Shown here: positions 51,626-63,541 of the stretch, in pieces
Position numbering within the stretch: position 1 is the stretch's first letter
Layout: each line of letters starts with the position of its first letter
Assembly: GCA_028023455.1 (NCBI GenBank)
Contig: JAQFVV010012400.1
Coordinates: 17,541,490 to 17,605,489 of the forward strand
Reading direction: 5' to 3'
DNA from: Epiperipatus broadwayi
Lineage: Eukaryota; Onychophora; Udeonychophora; Euonychophora; Peripatidae
DNA: 64,000 nucleotides
Made by a program: the position numbers and the translations under genes
Notes under the pieces: model-generated
The model's input: only the letters and a program-made list of their open reading frames with translations
Databases searched by the model: none
Told to the model about the DNA's origin: nothing

Positions 51626-52820
51626 AAATCGATTTTATGATTTTTGGAGTACTGCCCTTTTGATAATTTATAAAACTATTATTAATTTTTAAATTTATGG
51701 TTTTTTTTATAAATGTCTCTCTACATATATTATTTAAACAAATTAAGAAGAAATCCAGTTCAATTTTTTATAAATCTGGATAAAGGAATTTGGATCTTCA
51801 CAATAAGTCACCTTTTTACATCACAATTCTTCATTTATTTGAAGAATTCTTGGAAGCTCAATGAAGAATCCTTTTAAAGGGGATTTTGACTTGAGGCATG
51901 ACTTAAAATTGATGAAACTGTAGTTTGAATTAATTATAAATATGCAACTTTTTTCGCATTAGTTAGTGAAGCTATAATTATACTTAAAATAATGTGTAAT
52001 AGCGCTTTCGAGATTTAATGTTGGAATCTCATACTCATAGCTTTGTAAATGAATACTGTTGTTATTTATTGTACACATATGCAAATGAGTTTGAATATTT
52101 AATTAGTCCATTGTTTAGAGAGAGCAAAGCATGCCTCTCTTCTGTTAATGGCACTGGGATCATTTGCAATGTAAAAAGCCTCTTTAACTTTTCTTTTGGC
52201 ATCAATCTGATATATTATAATAGTTTATTACGCATTTTCTGCGTCGAAACTTAAATTTGCTTTATCTGGTAGAGGAATATATGAAAAAAAAAATTGCAAA
52301 CAGGAAACTTGAATATTTTTCATGGTAAGATTTAATTGCTTATCCAGATGTTTAATGTGGACACTGTAATTAAACAGAAATGCAATATTCATTAGTATCC
52401 TTAAGTAACACTTCATTGCCTCAATTATAACAATTCTACACACAGTATGTTTTTTTCTGCTATAGATTTGTAATGACTTCTTGAATCCATTTGTGATTTC
52501 TACCTGTTCATTTTTTTTATAATTAATATCTACTCTGCTTTCCTACTTTTTATAATATTTTGTATTTGATCCCCTCTTCTTTATATAAACCCACCAATAG
52601 AAACCCCCATCTGTCTTCTTAATATATTTTAATACTTACTTCTATGAAAAACTTTTAAAAATCCCATTATCATTTATAATTTGAAGTCTCTTAAATTAAC
52701 CTTTTCACTTTACTCAAAATAAATCATATATAAAAAAGATGAGGTAATTTCACTTTGTACAGACTTAGTTCACCATGATAGCAACATCTAAAGTACTTCA
52801 CATCGTTCATTTTTTTGTAG
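51626..52820. other. AT-rich stretch, no recognised gene
   Basis: Open frames are short (the longest, at 52018, is 78 codons without a motif). Except for the short TTCTGCGTCGAAACTTAA repeat noted at 49075, nothing is recognised. Confidence 0.4.
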
Positions 52821-52824
52821 TTTA

Positions 52825-53290
52825 CCTGGCATCTCTGGTTCAGACTTGAATGAAATCAATACAAAGTTAATTGATACACTATTAAAAACTTTGCAAAAAT
52901 AGTTGGTACATAAAATCAGCATCACCAGTAAATTTTCAACTAAGGCAAGAAAATGTATGAATGCAAAGAAGATATACATATATTTTTAAAAATGATCCTT
53001 TAAGAAAAATCTAATATTTAGAGTTATGTAAAATGGTATGAAAAAGAGTTAATAATGATACAAAAAAATACAACCGTCAATTGGCAGAAAAATAAGTAAT
53101 AGAAGAGAATAAGTCACAGAACTGTAAAATGACACTTTAGTGTTGGCAGAAAAGTTGCTTCATTAATAAGAAGAAAAGATAAAATTTCTTACTCTAAATA
53201 GAGATGATATCATGAAATGTGTGAAGAGTTCACTAAAGAATTATAGAATAATAATGAACAAGAAAACAAAGTATTCCCTATAGTTATTGT
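52825..53290 (+). mobile_element. RTE-like LINE copy 4, 5' fragment (interrupted by LTR element)
   Basis: It reads GSDLNEINTKLIDTLLKT, matching the NEINMKITDTFLKTA segment of the 34-kb copy, followed by the Lys-rich linker with stops. It breaks at 53295, where the LTR element begins, and continues at 58374 (ILNEEVSHAV-like), so the two parts were one element before the insertion. Fossil. Confidence 0.75.
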
Positions 53291-53295
53291 CCAAC
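53291..53295. repeat. Target-site duplication of LTR element (left)
   Basis: CCAAC here is repeated at 58369-58373, immediately outside the two LTRs. A 5-bp duplication is usual for Ty3/Gypsy and Copia integrases. Confidence 0.7.
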
Positions 53296-53853
53296 TGTGG
53301 TGTTTAATGCATGATTACATATAAACACAAATTTGTAAAATATGTTTAGTATTGATTGATTATAAAGAAATATACAAATGCATATTTAAATATGCTCTTG
53401 GATTGGCATAGCATTTAGTTGCTATGCAACTATTAATATAAAGGATTTCAGGTATTCTTCTAAGTTCACCTATCACTTCCAGTTGTACCATGATAGCTTG
53501 CCTTATGAGTAGGTATGGTGACCCTTCCAGTGGTACTGTGACAGCTTGCCTCAAGTCTGATCTAGGTTCTAGTAGGTTCCGGATCTAATATAAACTTGTC
53601 TCACTGCTTTAACTATATAGCAGACATTGTTTGTACTTCCATTCATGTTTGACAGTAAATTGTTATCCTCCCTACATCATCTCCATCCATAATAAGAACA
53701 ATCAGATTCAATAAATACCATCACCCATTGACCTATTTCTACTATTGGATAATGTTATATATCTATTGATCTGTAGAAATGAATGCTTAATCATTTCAAC
53801 ATAAGATGAAATTGATATTAGTCCATTTGTTCAAATTAAGTTGAGATATAACA
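53296..53853 (-). repeat. LTR (3' LTR of minus-strand element)
   Basis: The sequence TGTGGTGTTTAATGCATG ... GAGATATAACA is repeated with ~20-25% divergence at 57706-58368. Ends are TG...CA. The adjoining inner 15 bp, read on the minus strand, are AGTTGGGGGAATGGG, a purine-rich tract as expected just upstream of a 3' LTR. This sets the element's orientation as minus. It is shorter than its partner (558 vs 663 bp) because of internal deletions. Confidence 0.8.
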
Positions 53854-54479
53854 CCCATTCCCCCAACTAAAATTAATGTTGAAGAATGTTGTCATTCTGT
53901 TGCTTTGATGGATGTCTTTATTGTTTTCTGGCTTCATCAAGATTGATGACTTCATATAAAGATTTAGTGACTTTGAATCTTGGTGAATCTTGGTGATTCT
54001 TCACTGTTAGATGATGACTTTTTATTATTGTCTGATGATTATTCACTGTTTGCTGGTGATTCTTCTCAGTTTGATGATGACTCTTCACTGTACACTGGTG
54101 ATATATAATATAGTTTTAGCTGCTTTCCATAAATAGTTTGGACAAACACTATCTACAATTCTTCTAATTTGATTACAACTGTTGGAATCTATTTGGTGAT
54201 TCTTTTGAATATACAGTGTAGGATTTGAGCACTATCCACATTTTAGCACATTTACTTTCATAGATTGTTTTAGAGTTCAACCCTATATTATCATTAAACA
54301 CATATGGATAGACCGTTTTACTTTTAACCTTTATTAGTAAAAAGATTACAAAAATTTTGGGTATACTTACCCATTGAGAATTACAAAGTGTTCAATGTAA
54401 CAAACAAGGTAAAACAATTATTGATTATATAAAGTACATATGCTTGATAACAATTATATCCATAAAAGGGTTGCTATAA

Positions 54480-55260
54480 TGTTGATTAATGTGTATCTGA
54501 ACATGAGTGTCTATACATGGATCTACATGGCCCAGCTTCTGAGAAGCTATCCATCACCCAATGAAACCACCCCGTGGCCCCGAAATGAAGACCCAAATGC
54601 TTCAGCTGAATAGATGGACAAGTCCAGCATTGCGCCAACCACCACAACAGGCAGTGAGGTCCAAGGCTCAAGTCCATTAAACAACAAATTCCTGACCCAC
54701 AGCCGAGCCATGTCAAGACCATTCCAGATACCTCTGTCTCCCAATTAACAGTCCAAATGTGCAGGGAACACATTCAGTCTACCTGCCCAGAATCGGAAAG
54801 CCAACTAAAAAAAACTAACACGTAGCGAGCACAGGTCTGCACTGCCCAAAACCAACCTATCAAGGAGGCACAGCAGTGGACCAGAGCAGGAATGGTGTCG
54901 AGACTTTGACCAGGTACCCCCCACCCCCAGCAGGCTTTCCAGGTAGTGGCAATAATTGTAAACAGCCTGCACCAATAAACCAGCCCCCTAATGACTGCCA
55001 CCACCCCTGAGGAAGAAAAGAGGAGTGCAGACCCATGGCCACAAAATTATTGCAGCAAAGACTCCACCAAAGTTACAAAAATTGGTGGTGGCCCAAATCA
55101 GACCAATTGCCTTACAAACGCTCTAATTTTAAAGTTAACTAAGGAAAAAAAATAATAATGAGCTCAAATCAGCACTATCCTGATAAACAATCCATCAAGG
55201 GGGTGCAGCAGCCTCTCAGGAAAGTAGGCTTATCATAGTAAGATTTCATCAATGACTCTT
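54480..55260. other. GC-rich block within the LTR element, unidentified
   Basis: Nearly 800 bp of balanced to GC-rich sequence (for example CCACCCCGTGGCCCCGAAAT, CAGGTACCCCCCACCCCCAG). Several overlapping frames exist on the minus strand (54486-54773, 54774-55004, 54860-55042). None shows a motif, and their overlap suggests composition rather than selection. It may be a nested insertion or a remnant acquired by the retrotransposon. Confidence 0.35.
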
Positions 55261-55303
55261 TCCTATTTTATAATATTTCAATTCTGCTTGTCTAGATAGA
55301 ATT

Positions 55304-55413
55304 CAATGTGTTGACCAGTAATCAATGCTTTAGTTGTGCAATCCAATAGTTTGCAATCCAATGTGTTGACCAGTAATCAATGCTTCAGTTGTGCAATCCA
55401 ATAGTTTGCAATC
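55304..55413. repeat. 55-bp tandem duplication
   Basis: CAATGTGTTGACCAGTAATC ... AATAGTTTGCAATC occurs twice back to back (55304-55358, 55359-55413) with a single T/C difference in GCTT[T/C]AGTTG. Confidence 0.9.
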
Positions 55414-56479
55414 AATCTTTATAGTATTCTAAATAATTGTTGAATTAACAATGTCAACTAATTTACAACTTCAGTATTTCTGTTTATATCTATAACACCA
55501 TTTATATTTATTTTAATCTTTCAATCGTCGTTTTTTGGCTCAGGATTCTCTTAGTTGTAATTGTGTGGTGATTTGAAAATTTTTTATTTTTTGTGGCACC
55601 CCAATTTCACCGGATGTGGCCCAATAACTTTTGATGGATCATCAGAAAAATTTAATTTTTGTGCAAGGTGGTAGCTTAAACCATATTCTATATTGTTCGA
55701 TTCTAAAATTGAGATCGAATTAACATTCAAAATAATTTTTCTTATTTTTCCCCTGCACTGTTTTGCTGCATTCGGCCACCTCCAGTTCAACACCAAAGTA
55801 TCGTAATTTTTTTCTCACTTACTGATAGAATTTCTTTTACACATTGTTCTGTGATTATTTTTTATATCTAGTATGTCCCCTGGGCCATTTCCTGTCTTCC
55901 CTGGCTGATTTGCAGCCTTAGAAACTTGTTTTACTTTACAAATATCAGATGTTACGGTGAAATTCTTAAAGCTATCTTTGCAAAGCATTTTTTTAATTTT
56001 ATTTCTCTAACGTTTTCAATGGAGTATAATTTCCAAATCACTTCTCAACTTGTTCTGTTACTGAAAATTAGGATTTCTAGTAGCTCTTTTCATTGTTTGA
56101 TCAATTGGATTCATTTAAAATCTTTTTCAAAGTCTTATGCTACGCCACAGCTTTTTTGGAATTACTTATTCTGGCTTTTGCCCTTTTCAATAGCAGCCAT
56201 TTGTGCAAGACGGAACACCAGAAAAAAATCAGTTATACTTGAATGAAAACCAACTTAAACTTTCTTTTAAAGGTGATAAAACAATAAAACATGTACTCAC
56301 CTTTTAACTTGATATACTTTTAAACCAATCCTGTTTCCTAAACTAGGGCAATAGGAATCAAAACTGGGAACCAGAAACAGAGTAATCTGGAGTCCTTGGC
56401 TCCCTCTAGTGGACTCTACCATTTTAGATTTTAATTTTGATATTAGGTTCACTTTAGTCACTGCAAAGCCCAAATAAAA

Positions 56480-56850
56480 CAACCAATCATGACCTAATAA
56501 ATTGTTGTGCTTATAGCAGACACAACAAGAAGCCGATATATATTTTTTTTATTAGGCACAGTAACTTTAACTCTTGCTTGACCCAAGAGTATTTATTATT
56601 TGATTGTCTTGATAACCAATAATCACTCTCCTGCTAAAATGCTGATGATGCTTATTTTTTTATCAATCACATCTCACATGGACACTGTAGTCCCAGTGTG
56701 TAGTTCCATTGTTATTGGCATATCATTAATAATAATTCTGCTTGTGAAAGCTGAATCAATGCATCTTATGTTATTAATACAGATATTGATATTATTTGAG
56801 TTTATGTTGACTTCCAGAATTTTGGAATGGAATCTTTTATTTTCTTCTTA
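56480..56850 (-). pseudogene. Retroviral-type aspartic protease remnant
   Basis: The minus-strand translation contains IIINDMPITMELHTGTTVSM. It matches the protease start (xINxxPIxMELDTGAxVS) with the catalytic Asp of D-T-G replaced by His. A further piece, VKVTVPNKKNIYRLLVV, follows in the expected position, with stops. It directly follows the gag knuckles, as in Ty3/Gypsy polyproteins. Confidence 0.6.
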
Positions 56851-56851
56851 G

Positions 56852-57459
56852 TTATCTTGGGGTTTTTTTTAAGAAAAAAAAGCATGCAGCTTCTATGTGA
56901 TCAACATGCTTGCAATAGGTACTACACACTGTATACCACTGTGGACATTTGTTGTATGTGCATTTTATTTTGTCACATCTATGGCAAACTTTGATAATAT
57001 TATTGTTAATAACAGATCTCATAAGTTTATTGGCATCGGGAAAATCTTTAAATGTCTGACTTTCCAATCCACTGCTTTAATTCTGGGAATACTTCTATTT
57101 AATGAAGTGATATGACTCACCACGGACTCAGCTAGAATCACTTGATAATCGGCTGAGTCAAATATGAGATTGTTCTCTTTTATTCTTCAAATATAATGTT
57201 CTCTCAAGACTTTATTGAGGAAGTTTTTAAAGCTTCAGTTAAAGGCTAGCTTTCAGAGTTTAATAGTGAAATCTCTCACTTTTTGCTCCTTCCCTTGTGT
57301 ACAGAGATTAATGTGATATCTATGTATCATCATTAAGGCCTTGGGGCAGAAAAAGTTTGACAATAAAGATAAAGCTTCATTAAAATCAAGATTAGCTGAC
57401 AATATAGAGCTGCTTATGCTTGTAATACATTGTAGGTTTGAGCTCCAAATATAAATCAA
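56852..57459 (-). pseudogene. Gag remnant with zinc-knuckle region
   Basis: The minus-strand frame 57459-57253 includes LSNFFCPKALMMIHRYHINL and GKEQKVRDFTIKL, resembling the gag segment of K02A2.6-like Ty3 elements (FxPKxxxIxxRxxFxxRxQxxGExVxxF). The next frame, 57067-56852, has CHRCDKIKCTYNKC and CSTYCKHVDHIEAAC, two degenerate CCHC zinc knuckles (the first has Cys in place of His). Stops separate the two parts. Confidence 0.65.
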
Positions 57460-57705
57460 AGGGTGGCTAATTTTAATTTAAGTTTTTTAATTTGATATAG
57501 AAAAAGTCCTCAATCCATAGATAACCAATTTTCAGGATAGACTGGATCAAACTCTTATAATGATCCAGTTTTAGACATTTTGATTTTTTTCTTTATCTTT
57601 TTCTGCCATGAGAAAGAAATAAAAAAATCTTTTATAATTAATGAGTAACCACTAGCATTTGATGTGCTAATAAAGTTAGCTGTCAATATCCTGTCATAAC
57701 TGCAC

Positions 57706-58368
57706 TGATTATGTATTTAATGCATGATTATATATAAACACAAATTTGTAAAATACATTTAATATTTATTTATTATAAACAAATATACAAAATGCATATT
57801 TATAACCGTTATACTTTTCCCTGATACCATGGCTTGATTATAGCATTTAGATACTATGCAACTATCAGTGTAAGGGATCTCAAGTACCTATCTAAGTTTA
57901 CCTATCACTTTCATCTGTATTATGACAACTTGCCACATGAATAGGTATGGTAATACTTCCTGGTTGTTCTGTGACAGCTTATCTCATGGTTAGTTTTGAT
58001 GACATTTCTAGTGGTATTGTGATAACTTGAATTATATGTAATCTAGTCTAGCAGCTTTCTGTTCTACTGTGAGTTTTTCCAATGCTTTAGCCATCTAGTG
58101 AACAATGTTCATACTGCCATTCAGGTTTGACAGTAAATTGTTATTGTCTTCCTTACCTCCACCAGAAGCAGCTATTTATAGCTAGATCCCCATTCATAAT
58201 GAAAACAACTAGATTCACTGAATATCTTCACCCATTGGCTTGCTTCTACTATTGGGTATATCTTATTTATTCATATATCTATTGTTCCATGGCATGAATT
58301 ATCAATCCAATCAAGATAAGATGGAATATGGACTAGTTTGTTAATCAAAGGTATCTTGAGATATAACA
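57706..58368 (-). repeat. LTR (5' LTR of minus-strand element)
   Basis: Partner of 53296-53853. It shares TTTAATGCATGATTA, GACAGCTTATCTCA/GACAGCTTGCCTCA, TTTGACAGTAAATTGTTAT, CACCCATTG-CCT and the terminal GAGATATAACA. It begins TGATTATG. Followed by the target duplication CCAAC (58369-58373). Confidence 0.8.
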
Positions 58369-58373
58369 CCAAC

Positions 58374-59388
58374 ATATTAAATGAAGAAGTGAGTCATGCA
58401 GTTATAATCTATAAAGAAAGAAAAAAGTCAGGAAATGATAAAATTATAACTGATATCTTGAAAAAGCAGGTGTAGAAATAAAAAAAAATATTGGCAAAAT
58501 TATAGACCTAGAAGATGACTGCAAAAATGAAATAGTAACACTGATATTTAAGAAAGGTGGTAAAATAAATATTAGAGATTAGTGATTTATTAGATCCTTC
58601 TCACTTTTATATAAAATTTTTATCGAGGTAATTACACTTACAGTGAACTTTGGATTTTTGCTAATCAAAAGAACAAATTGAATTTAAAAGTGGTGTTAGC
58701 TCAGTGAATCACATACAAGTATTAAGAAAAGTAGTAGCAAAGATCAATGAATATCAGTTACTATTATGCTTTGATTTGTAGATTATGAAGAGGCATTGTC
58801 TCTATAAGCATTTCTACAATTATTAAAGCATTGAATTGTCAAGTCATATTTTAAAAAATAATGAAACGGCAATGATTAGACTACAAAGCAATATTAAGAC
58901 ATTGAGAAGAATGTACAATAGATTGATTTCGTGTCTCCAAAACTTTTTACAGCAATATTACAAATAGATTGTGAATTAAAATGGGAAGAGAATAAAAATA
59001 AGATTGTGAATTAAAATGGGAAGAGAATAAAAATAAGATTGTGAATTAAAATGGGAAGAGAATAAAAATAATTAAAAATTATTTGTCATTCAGATTTTGC
59101 AATGTTTTAGAATTTTTAGAATTATTTTTTTTAGAATTTTTAGATTTTGCAATGATGTAATTGTTTTTGAAATAAGGTTCTGAATTTCAGGAAATATTAC
59201 AAGAGTTATCAGATGAAGGTAGGAAAGCAGGACTAAAGATAAATGATAAAAAAGACTAATTAATGTAATGTTCAATAGACTTTTCTGAAAAACAAAATAA
59301 AGATTATTAATTATGAATTAATAGAAGTTAATAACTACAAATACATTGGTCAGATTATTAATACAGATGGAAACACAACTGACAACTT
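58374..59388 (+). mobile_element. RTE-like LINE copy 4, 3' fragment
   Basis: Directly continues the fragment that stopped at 53290: ATTAAATGAAGAAGTGAGTC (ILNEEV), then SGNDKIITDI-like RT start, FKSGVSSVNHIQVLRKV-like, LCFDL-DYEEALS-like motif A, SPKLFTAILQ near 58930 and YKYIGQIINTDGNTT (59335-59385). Many stops. A 35-bp segment is triplicated at 58966-59070. Confidence 0.7.
58966..59070. repeat. 35-bp unit triplicated in tandem
   Basis: The unit GATTGTGAATTAAAATGGGA + AGAGAATAAAAATAA occurs three times with period 35. It duplicates the LINE segment encoding the region after RT motif B (ELKWEE-like), so it arose inside this copy. Confidence 0.9.
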
Positions 59389-60570
59389 AAAAAAAGCAGA
59401 TGTTGACAAAATTGTATAGAAAATATATAATATTATGTTTTAGATGACTAGAAGAATGTAATAATGATTTCTGTTAGCTCATTACAACTTATAGAAAGAG
59501 AATTTTGAATGCAATCAACCAAATAAACAAATTGGATTTTAAAATTGTTTAGCACAATAGATATACAAACATAGAGAGAAGTTACAGACAGAGATAATGA
59601 ATATGAATTCCATTATGCTTGGATTTATAGACTATAAAATGACATTTTTATTCTATAAAGCATTTCTATTGCTGGTTAAAGCTTTCTAAGATCTTGTCAA
59701 CAGTATTGAATCAATTGCATTAAGAAACTAAGTAAATAATATCGACAAGGATGCACGATAAGATATTTCCATATTTTCATAAACTTTACATCAGCTTTAT
59801 AATGTTATTTTGTGAACATGGGAAACTGAGAAATAAGTGGAGATTATTAAATCATTTAGATTTTGAAGATAATGTGATGTAAATGATGTTTTATAGTTTT
59901 AGGAATAAGAACTGTCAAATGAAAGTGAAAAAGGAAGTCTAAAGCTAAATTCTAAGAAGATTAAAAGAATGATCAACAGCTTTTTCACACACACACACAC
60001 ACACACACAACAATTCTAAATTAGAAGTTATCGATTACAAATATCTTGGACAGATTATTAATAGAAACAGAATGGTTGAAATTAATCATAGAATTAAACT
60101 TGGCTGGAGTGCTTTTCGTAAAAATAACTTAATATTTAAAGGAAATATTTCTCTATGTTTGAAAAGATACGTTTTTAAATAAATAAGTCTTACCAGTTCT
60201 TACATATGGATCTGAAACTTGGATGATTGACAGATAATTAATACAAAGATTTTAGAACACACAACAAAATATAAAAAGATCAAAAAGTAAGTACACAACG
60301 AGAGAATAAACAGGTACTATTGACATCACGGAAGAAATTAAAAGATTGAAATGGAGACAAACTGATTATATTGCTAGAAGAATAGATGGTTAAAGTCTTA
60401 AATTGAATCCTAAACAATTGCAGAAGACCTAAAAAAAATACAATATTTGAGATTGATGGATGAGATAAGGAAGTTTGCTAGAATAATATGGAGAATTTAT
60501 GGATTGGAGAAGCAAGAGTTAAATATGGAGAACTCTTAATCTTAATCTTGCAGTAGATTGATAAAAGTTG
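59385..60570 (+). mobile_element. RTE-like LINE copy 5, second partial copy joined head-to-tail
   Basis: At 59385 the sequence jumps back from the post-RT segment (INTDGNTTDN) to the early RT (LKKADVDKIV, near the KEAGEEIEKIL position of the intact copy). It then runs through to the 3' end a second time: YKYLGQIINRN (60035), LTWSAFRKNNLIFKGNISLC-like (60100), and finally CSRLIKVENDDGDYI near the terminus (60550-60590). It has a (AC)n run at 59988-60009. Either an independent insertion or a tandem duplication product. Confidence 0.65.
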
Positions 60571-61089
60571 AAAATGATGATGGTGATTATATAAACCAAC
60601 TTCTTTCCTTTGTTATTAAAAACAATATTTTCTCAAATTCGCAATGTTATTATCATCTCTATTTTTTAATATTCCCAAATATTCGCATTTGTTCATTTTT
60701 TCCAAAATAATATTTTTTTGATACTATTCTAAGCTTATTTCGTACTTTTCACTATCATTATTTTGGATTTTTTATGATTAAAGATTATTATAATTATTTT
60801 CTCCATATTACCACTTCTAACAATATTTTCTGAAATGAAAAAAAACTGACAGAGTTATCAACACAAACATTTTTAAAAATAACATATATATATTACGCAA
60901 TACACAATTCTTACTCAGTCTTATTTCACATGAAATCTTTATCCAATATGCTGATATGCTAAGAACAAACTTTTTCTACATATAAACCCTTAATAATTTT
61001 TGCAATCTTTTATCAAAGCGATGTATATTTAATATCTTATTTAAATTTTAACTCATTTTTATAATTTGAGCAATTCTTATTTTAAATAA

Positions 61090-61200
61090 GCAAGTTGATG
61101 TGATGTGATATATTATGGCTTCTCCTTAAACGAAGGCAAGAATATCTCAGCAACATTTGCGGTATGCTATTGCCATCTTGAGGAAAGTAATCGAACTACT
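61090..61200 (-). mobile_element. LINE 3' end with TGATG-type tail, third short copy
   Basis: TGATGTGATGTGATAT followed by TTATGGCTTCTCCTTAAACG, AAGGCAAGAATATCTCAGCAA: the same 3' terminus as at 17138 (TGGCCTCTCCTTAAATGAAGTCAAGAATATCTGAGCAA). Only ~70-110 bp remain. Confidence 0.6.
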
Positions 61201-63340
61201 TTTTATTATTTTTATTATTATTGTATGAATACAGTACTGTACATTATAATTATCGAATGTAAATACTGTATAATGTTAAATTACGTTTTGTGCGATGACT
61301 TTTTTATTATCAGAAAAAAAAAAGATATGATTTCCCATTCTGCAAACGGATTTCCAATTTATTTTAATTAATATTGTCCTTCAGTCTTAAGTGATTAATT
61401 ACAATTATATGAAATAATTTATCCGATCTATGCGCATGCGATACGTTTATATATATTTAAAAGCAAAACTAGTTGTCCAGACATTGTTCCCTGCCAAGGG
61501 TGATGAGACATTACGAGACAAGAAGTATTACGAGTGCGAGTGATAGCAGTATTATTGTTTAGTTGCTAGATCGCCATTGCTTGCTATTGTATTAAAATAG
61601 GCAAAACTCTCCATAAATTGTGATCATGTAATGTTCTATTAAAATACTTTATTATATCTATATTTTATGCATTAAAAACTATTTACATCAACAATTAACC
61701 ACCAAAAATAATAATCTAACTACAGTAACTGGTTATTGGCAGTACAGTTGCTATTATCAAATTTAACACCTATTTATTTTATTTTCATTATCACAATCAT
61801 GAGCATTAGTTAGGTATTTTTAAATAAATATACCCATTCTATTCCCAGAAAATATATGTAAGGATAAATAAAAAAAGTCAAAAATTCTAGAGATGAATTT
61901 TGTATAGACTAGACAAATGTACCCACATATATGATGTGCTGATCGTTAATCTGTTTACTGATATCTTCCAAAGCTGTCTTTTATTTCATTCAGAATTAAT
62001 TTTTTTTTTACATTTATATTTAATTTTAGTCTTAGCAATATCCTCTCAATGTGAACAATCAATATTATACTTTTTAAAATAATACTTTTCAGGTAGTCTT
62101 TATAATATAAATTAGTGCGCTTTTTCCATGAAAATTATGTTGAAGTTCAATTAAACCCCCAAAATATCATATGACTACACCTTACACATGCTTTATAAGA
62201 GCAATTTTGTGCATTTTATTCTAATTTACAATAGATGGCAGCACTAGAACAAAACAAACAGAGCACCTCAGCATAAAATAATTATTTTAAAAATCTGTTA
62301 CTGTTAATTCATTTCATATATCCAATCCAACAATATATAATTAATAATACTGCATCCAATAAGCTAAACAAGTGGACATACAATCTTCCATATTTTTCAA
62401 AATACTATGAGTATCCATAAATGAAAATATTTCCAGTGTCTTTATAGTAAGATAACTGGAGTAAGTATTATCACTATGATGGTCAGTCTGTGCTGCACCT
62501 CAAAACCTAAGTCAGCCTTTCTACTAAGTGGGAAACCATCTAAGTTAAAAATTGCTCAACATTTTTTTTGTATACCAATGGCTAACAATACACTCAAATT
62601 TTTTGAACATTAATTATGGAACCAAGGTTTAATTATGTTGCATTTAAAATATTTAGAACTTTCCATAGATCATTCTTTGAAGAAGCAAAAACAGAACAAT
62701 CATCAGCGTACCATACATCTAAAAACAAAAAGATGAAGATTTTAATTAATCATTTCAAGCCAAAATAATATAAATTTTGGATTTATTCACATTTATTTGT
62801 GTTAATTTTAGCATTTCCCCAATGTTTTAATTAGATCTCATCGGTCACCATCTAGATAATAAACGTTCTTCAAGGATGTTTCAGGCACTGCTGCAATATC
62901 CCTGAATGGCTTTTAATATCTAAGTGATCCAGTTATAATGTTGCTGTAATTCTGATGTTAACAACAAACAGACACATATATGGATGAATTAAAGATATAT
63001 ACTTGTGTCTTTTATCCATGTAAAATATTGTTTTAATATATATATATAGGTTGTAGTCTTATGGACAAAGACGCCACTTGATGGCGCCATTATCACAATA
63101 AAACTATAAAATATGAACATTCCCAGGCTGTTGATTTTAATGTGTTTTTCTTATTAACATATACAAATTAAATGATAACAATAAATGTAAAATAAAATCA
63201 ACAAATTACAATTTAATTCACTTTTTTTTTTTTTTTTTGCTTTAATAGAAAAAACAATTTTCAATCTGATTTTTTTGGGGGTTACACCTTTTTTGTTGTT
63301 GTTGTTTAAAAACTTGTAATCGGAATAAAAGGTAAAAGTT
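61201..63340. other. AT-rich stretch, no recognised gene
   Basis: Open frames are short and without motifs (61105-61371 runs out of the LINE remnant). Short GC-richer bits near 61480-61560 (CCCTGCCAAGGGTGATGAGA) and 62210-62270 are unassigned. Confidence 0.4.
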
Positions 63341-63484
63341 CTTAGTCTTCATTTTACATTTTAATTTTTACACAGAAACAGATATTATTGTGTTACCGCT
63401 ATTTTTTACTTTCTTAGTCTTCGTTTTACATTTTAATTTTTACAGACAAACAGATATTATTGTGTTACCGCTATTTTTTGACTT
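63341..63484. repeat. 72-bp tandem duplication
   Basis: CTTAGTCTTC[A/G]TTTTACATT ... TGTTACCGCTATTTTTT occurs twice in tandem (63341-63412 and 63413-63484) with a few substitutions. Confidence 0.85.
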
Positions 63485-63516
63485 CAAATAGAATGACAAC
63501 AAAAAGTAAAAGTTGT

Positions 63517-63541
63517 TAGAGTTAGGGTTAGGTTTAGGGTT
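63517..63541. repeat. Short interstitial TTAGGG-like run
   Basis: TTAGAGTTAGGGTTAGGTTTAGGGTT: about four imperfect telomere-type units. Too short to be a telomere; it may be a chance or repair-derived insert. Confidence 0.6.

Larger units (their letters stand above)
53854..57705 (-). mobile_element. Internal region of Ty3/Gypsy-like retrotransposon, minus strand, degenerate
   Basis: In transcription order (right to left), remnants of gag (57459-56852) and aspartic protease (about 56790-56480) are recognisable. Near 54200-54130 a translation IPTVVIKLEELLIVF with stops could be the integrase C-terminal region. RT, RNase H and the integrase core could not be recognised; that space includes a GC-rich block (54480-55260) and a 55-bp tandem duplication (55304-55413). 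With LTRs the total is ~5.07 kb. It inserted into LINE copy 4. The pattern of strong decay plus nested LTRs indicates an old insertion. Confidence 0.7.

Noticed and set aside
54486-55042. Trp/Leu/Cys-rich minus-strand frames in the GC-rich block
   Set aside because: Several mutually overlapping frames of similar length and no domain signature; best explained by base composition.
55926-56246. 106-codon plus-strand frame rich in Phe/Leu/Ile
   Set aside because: Lies antisense within the degenerate LTR element; no domain and composition typical of AT-rich chance frames.
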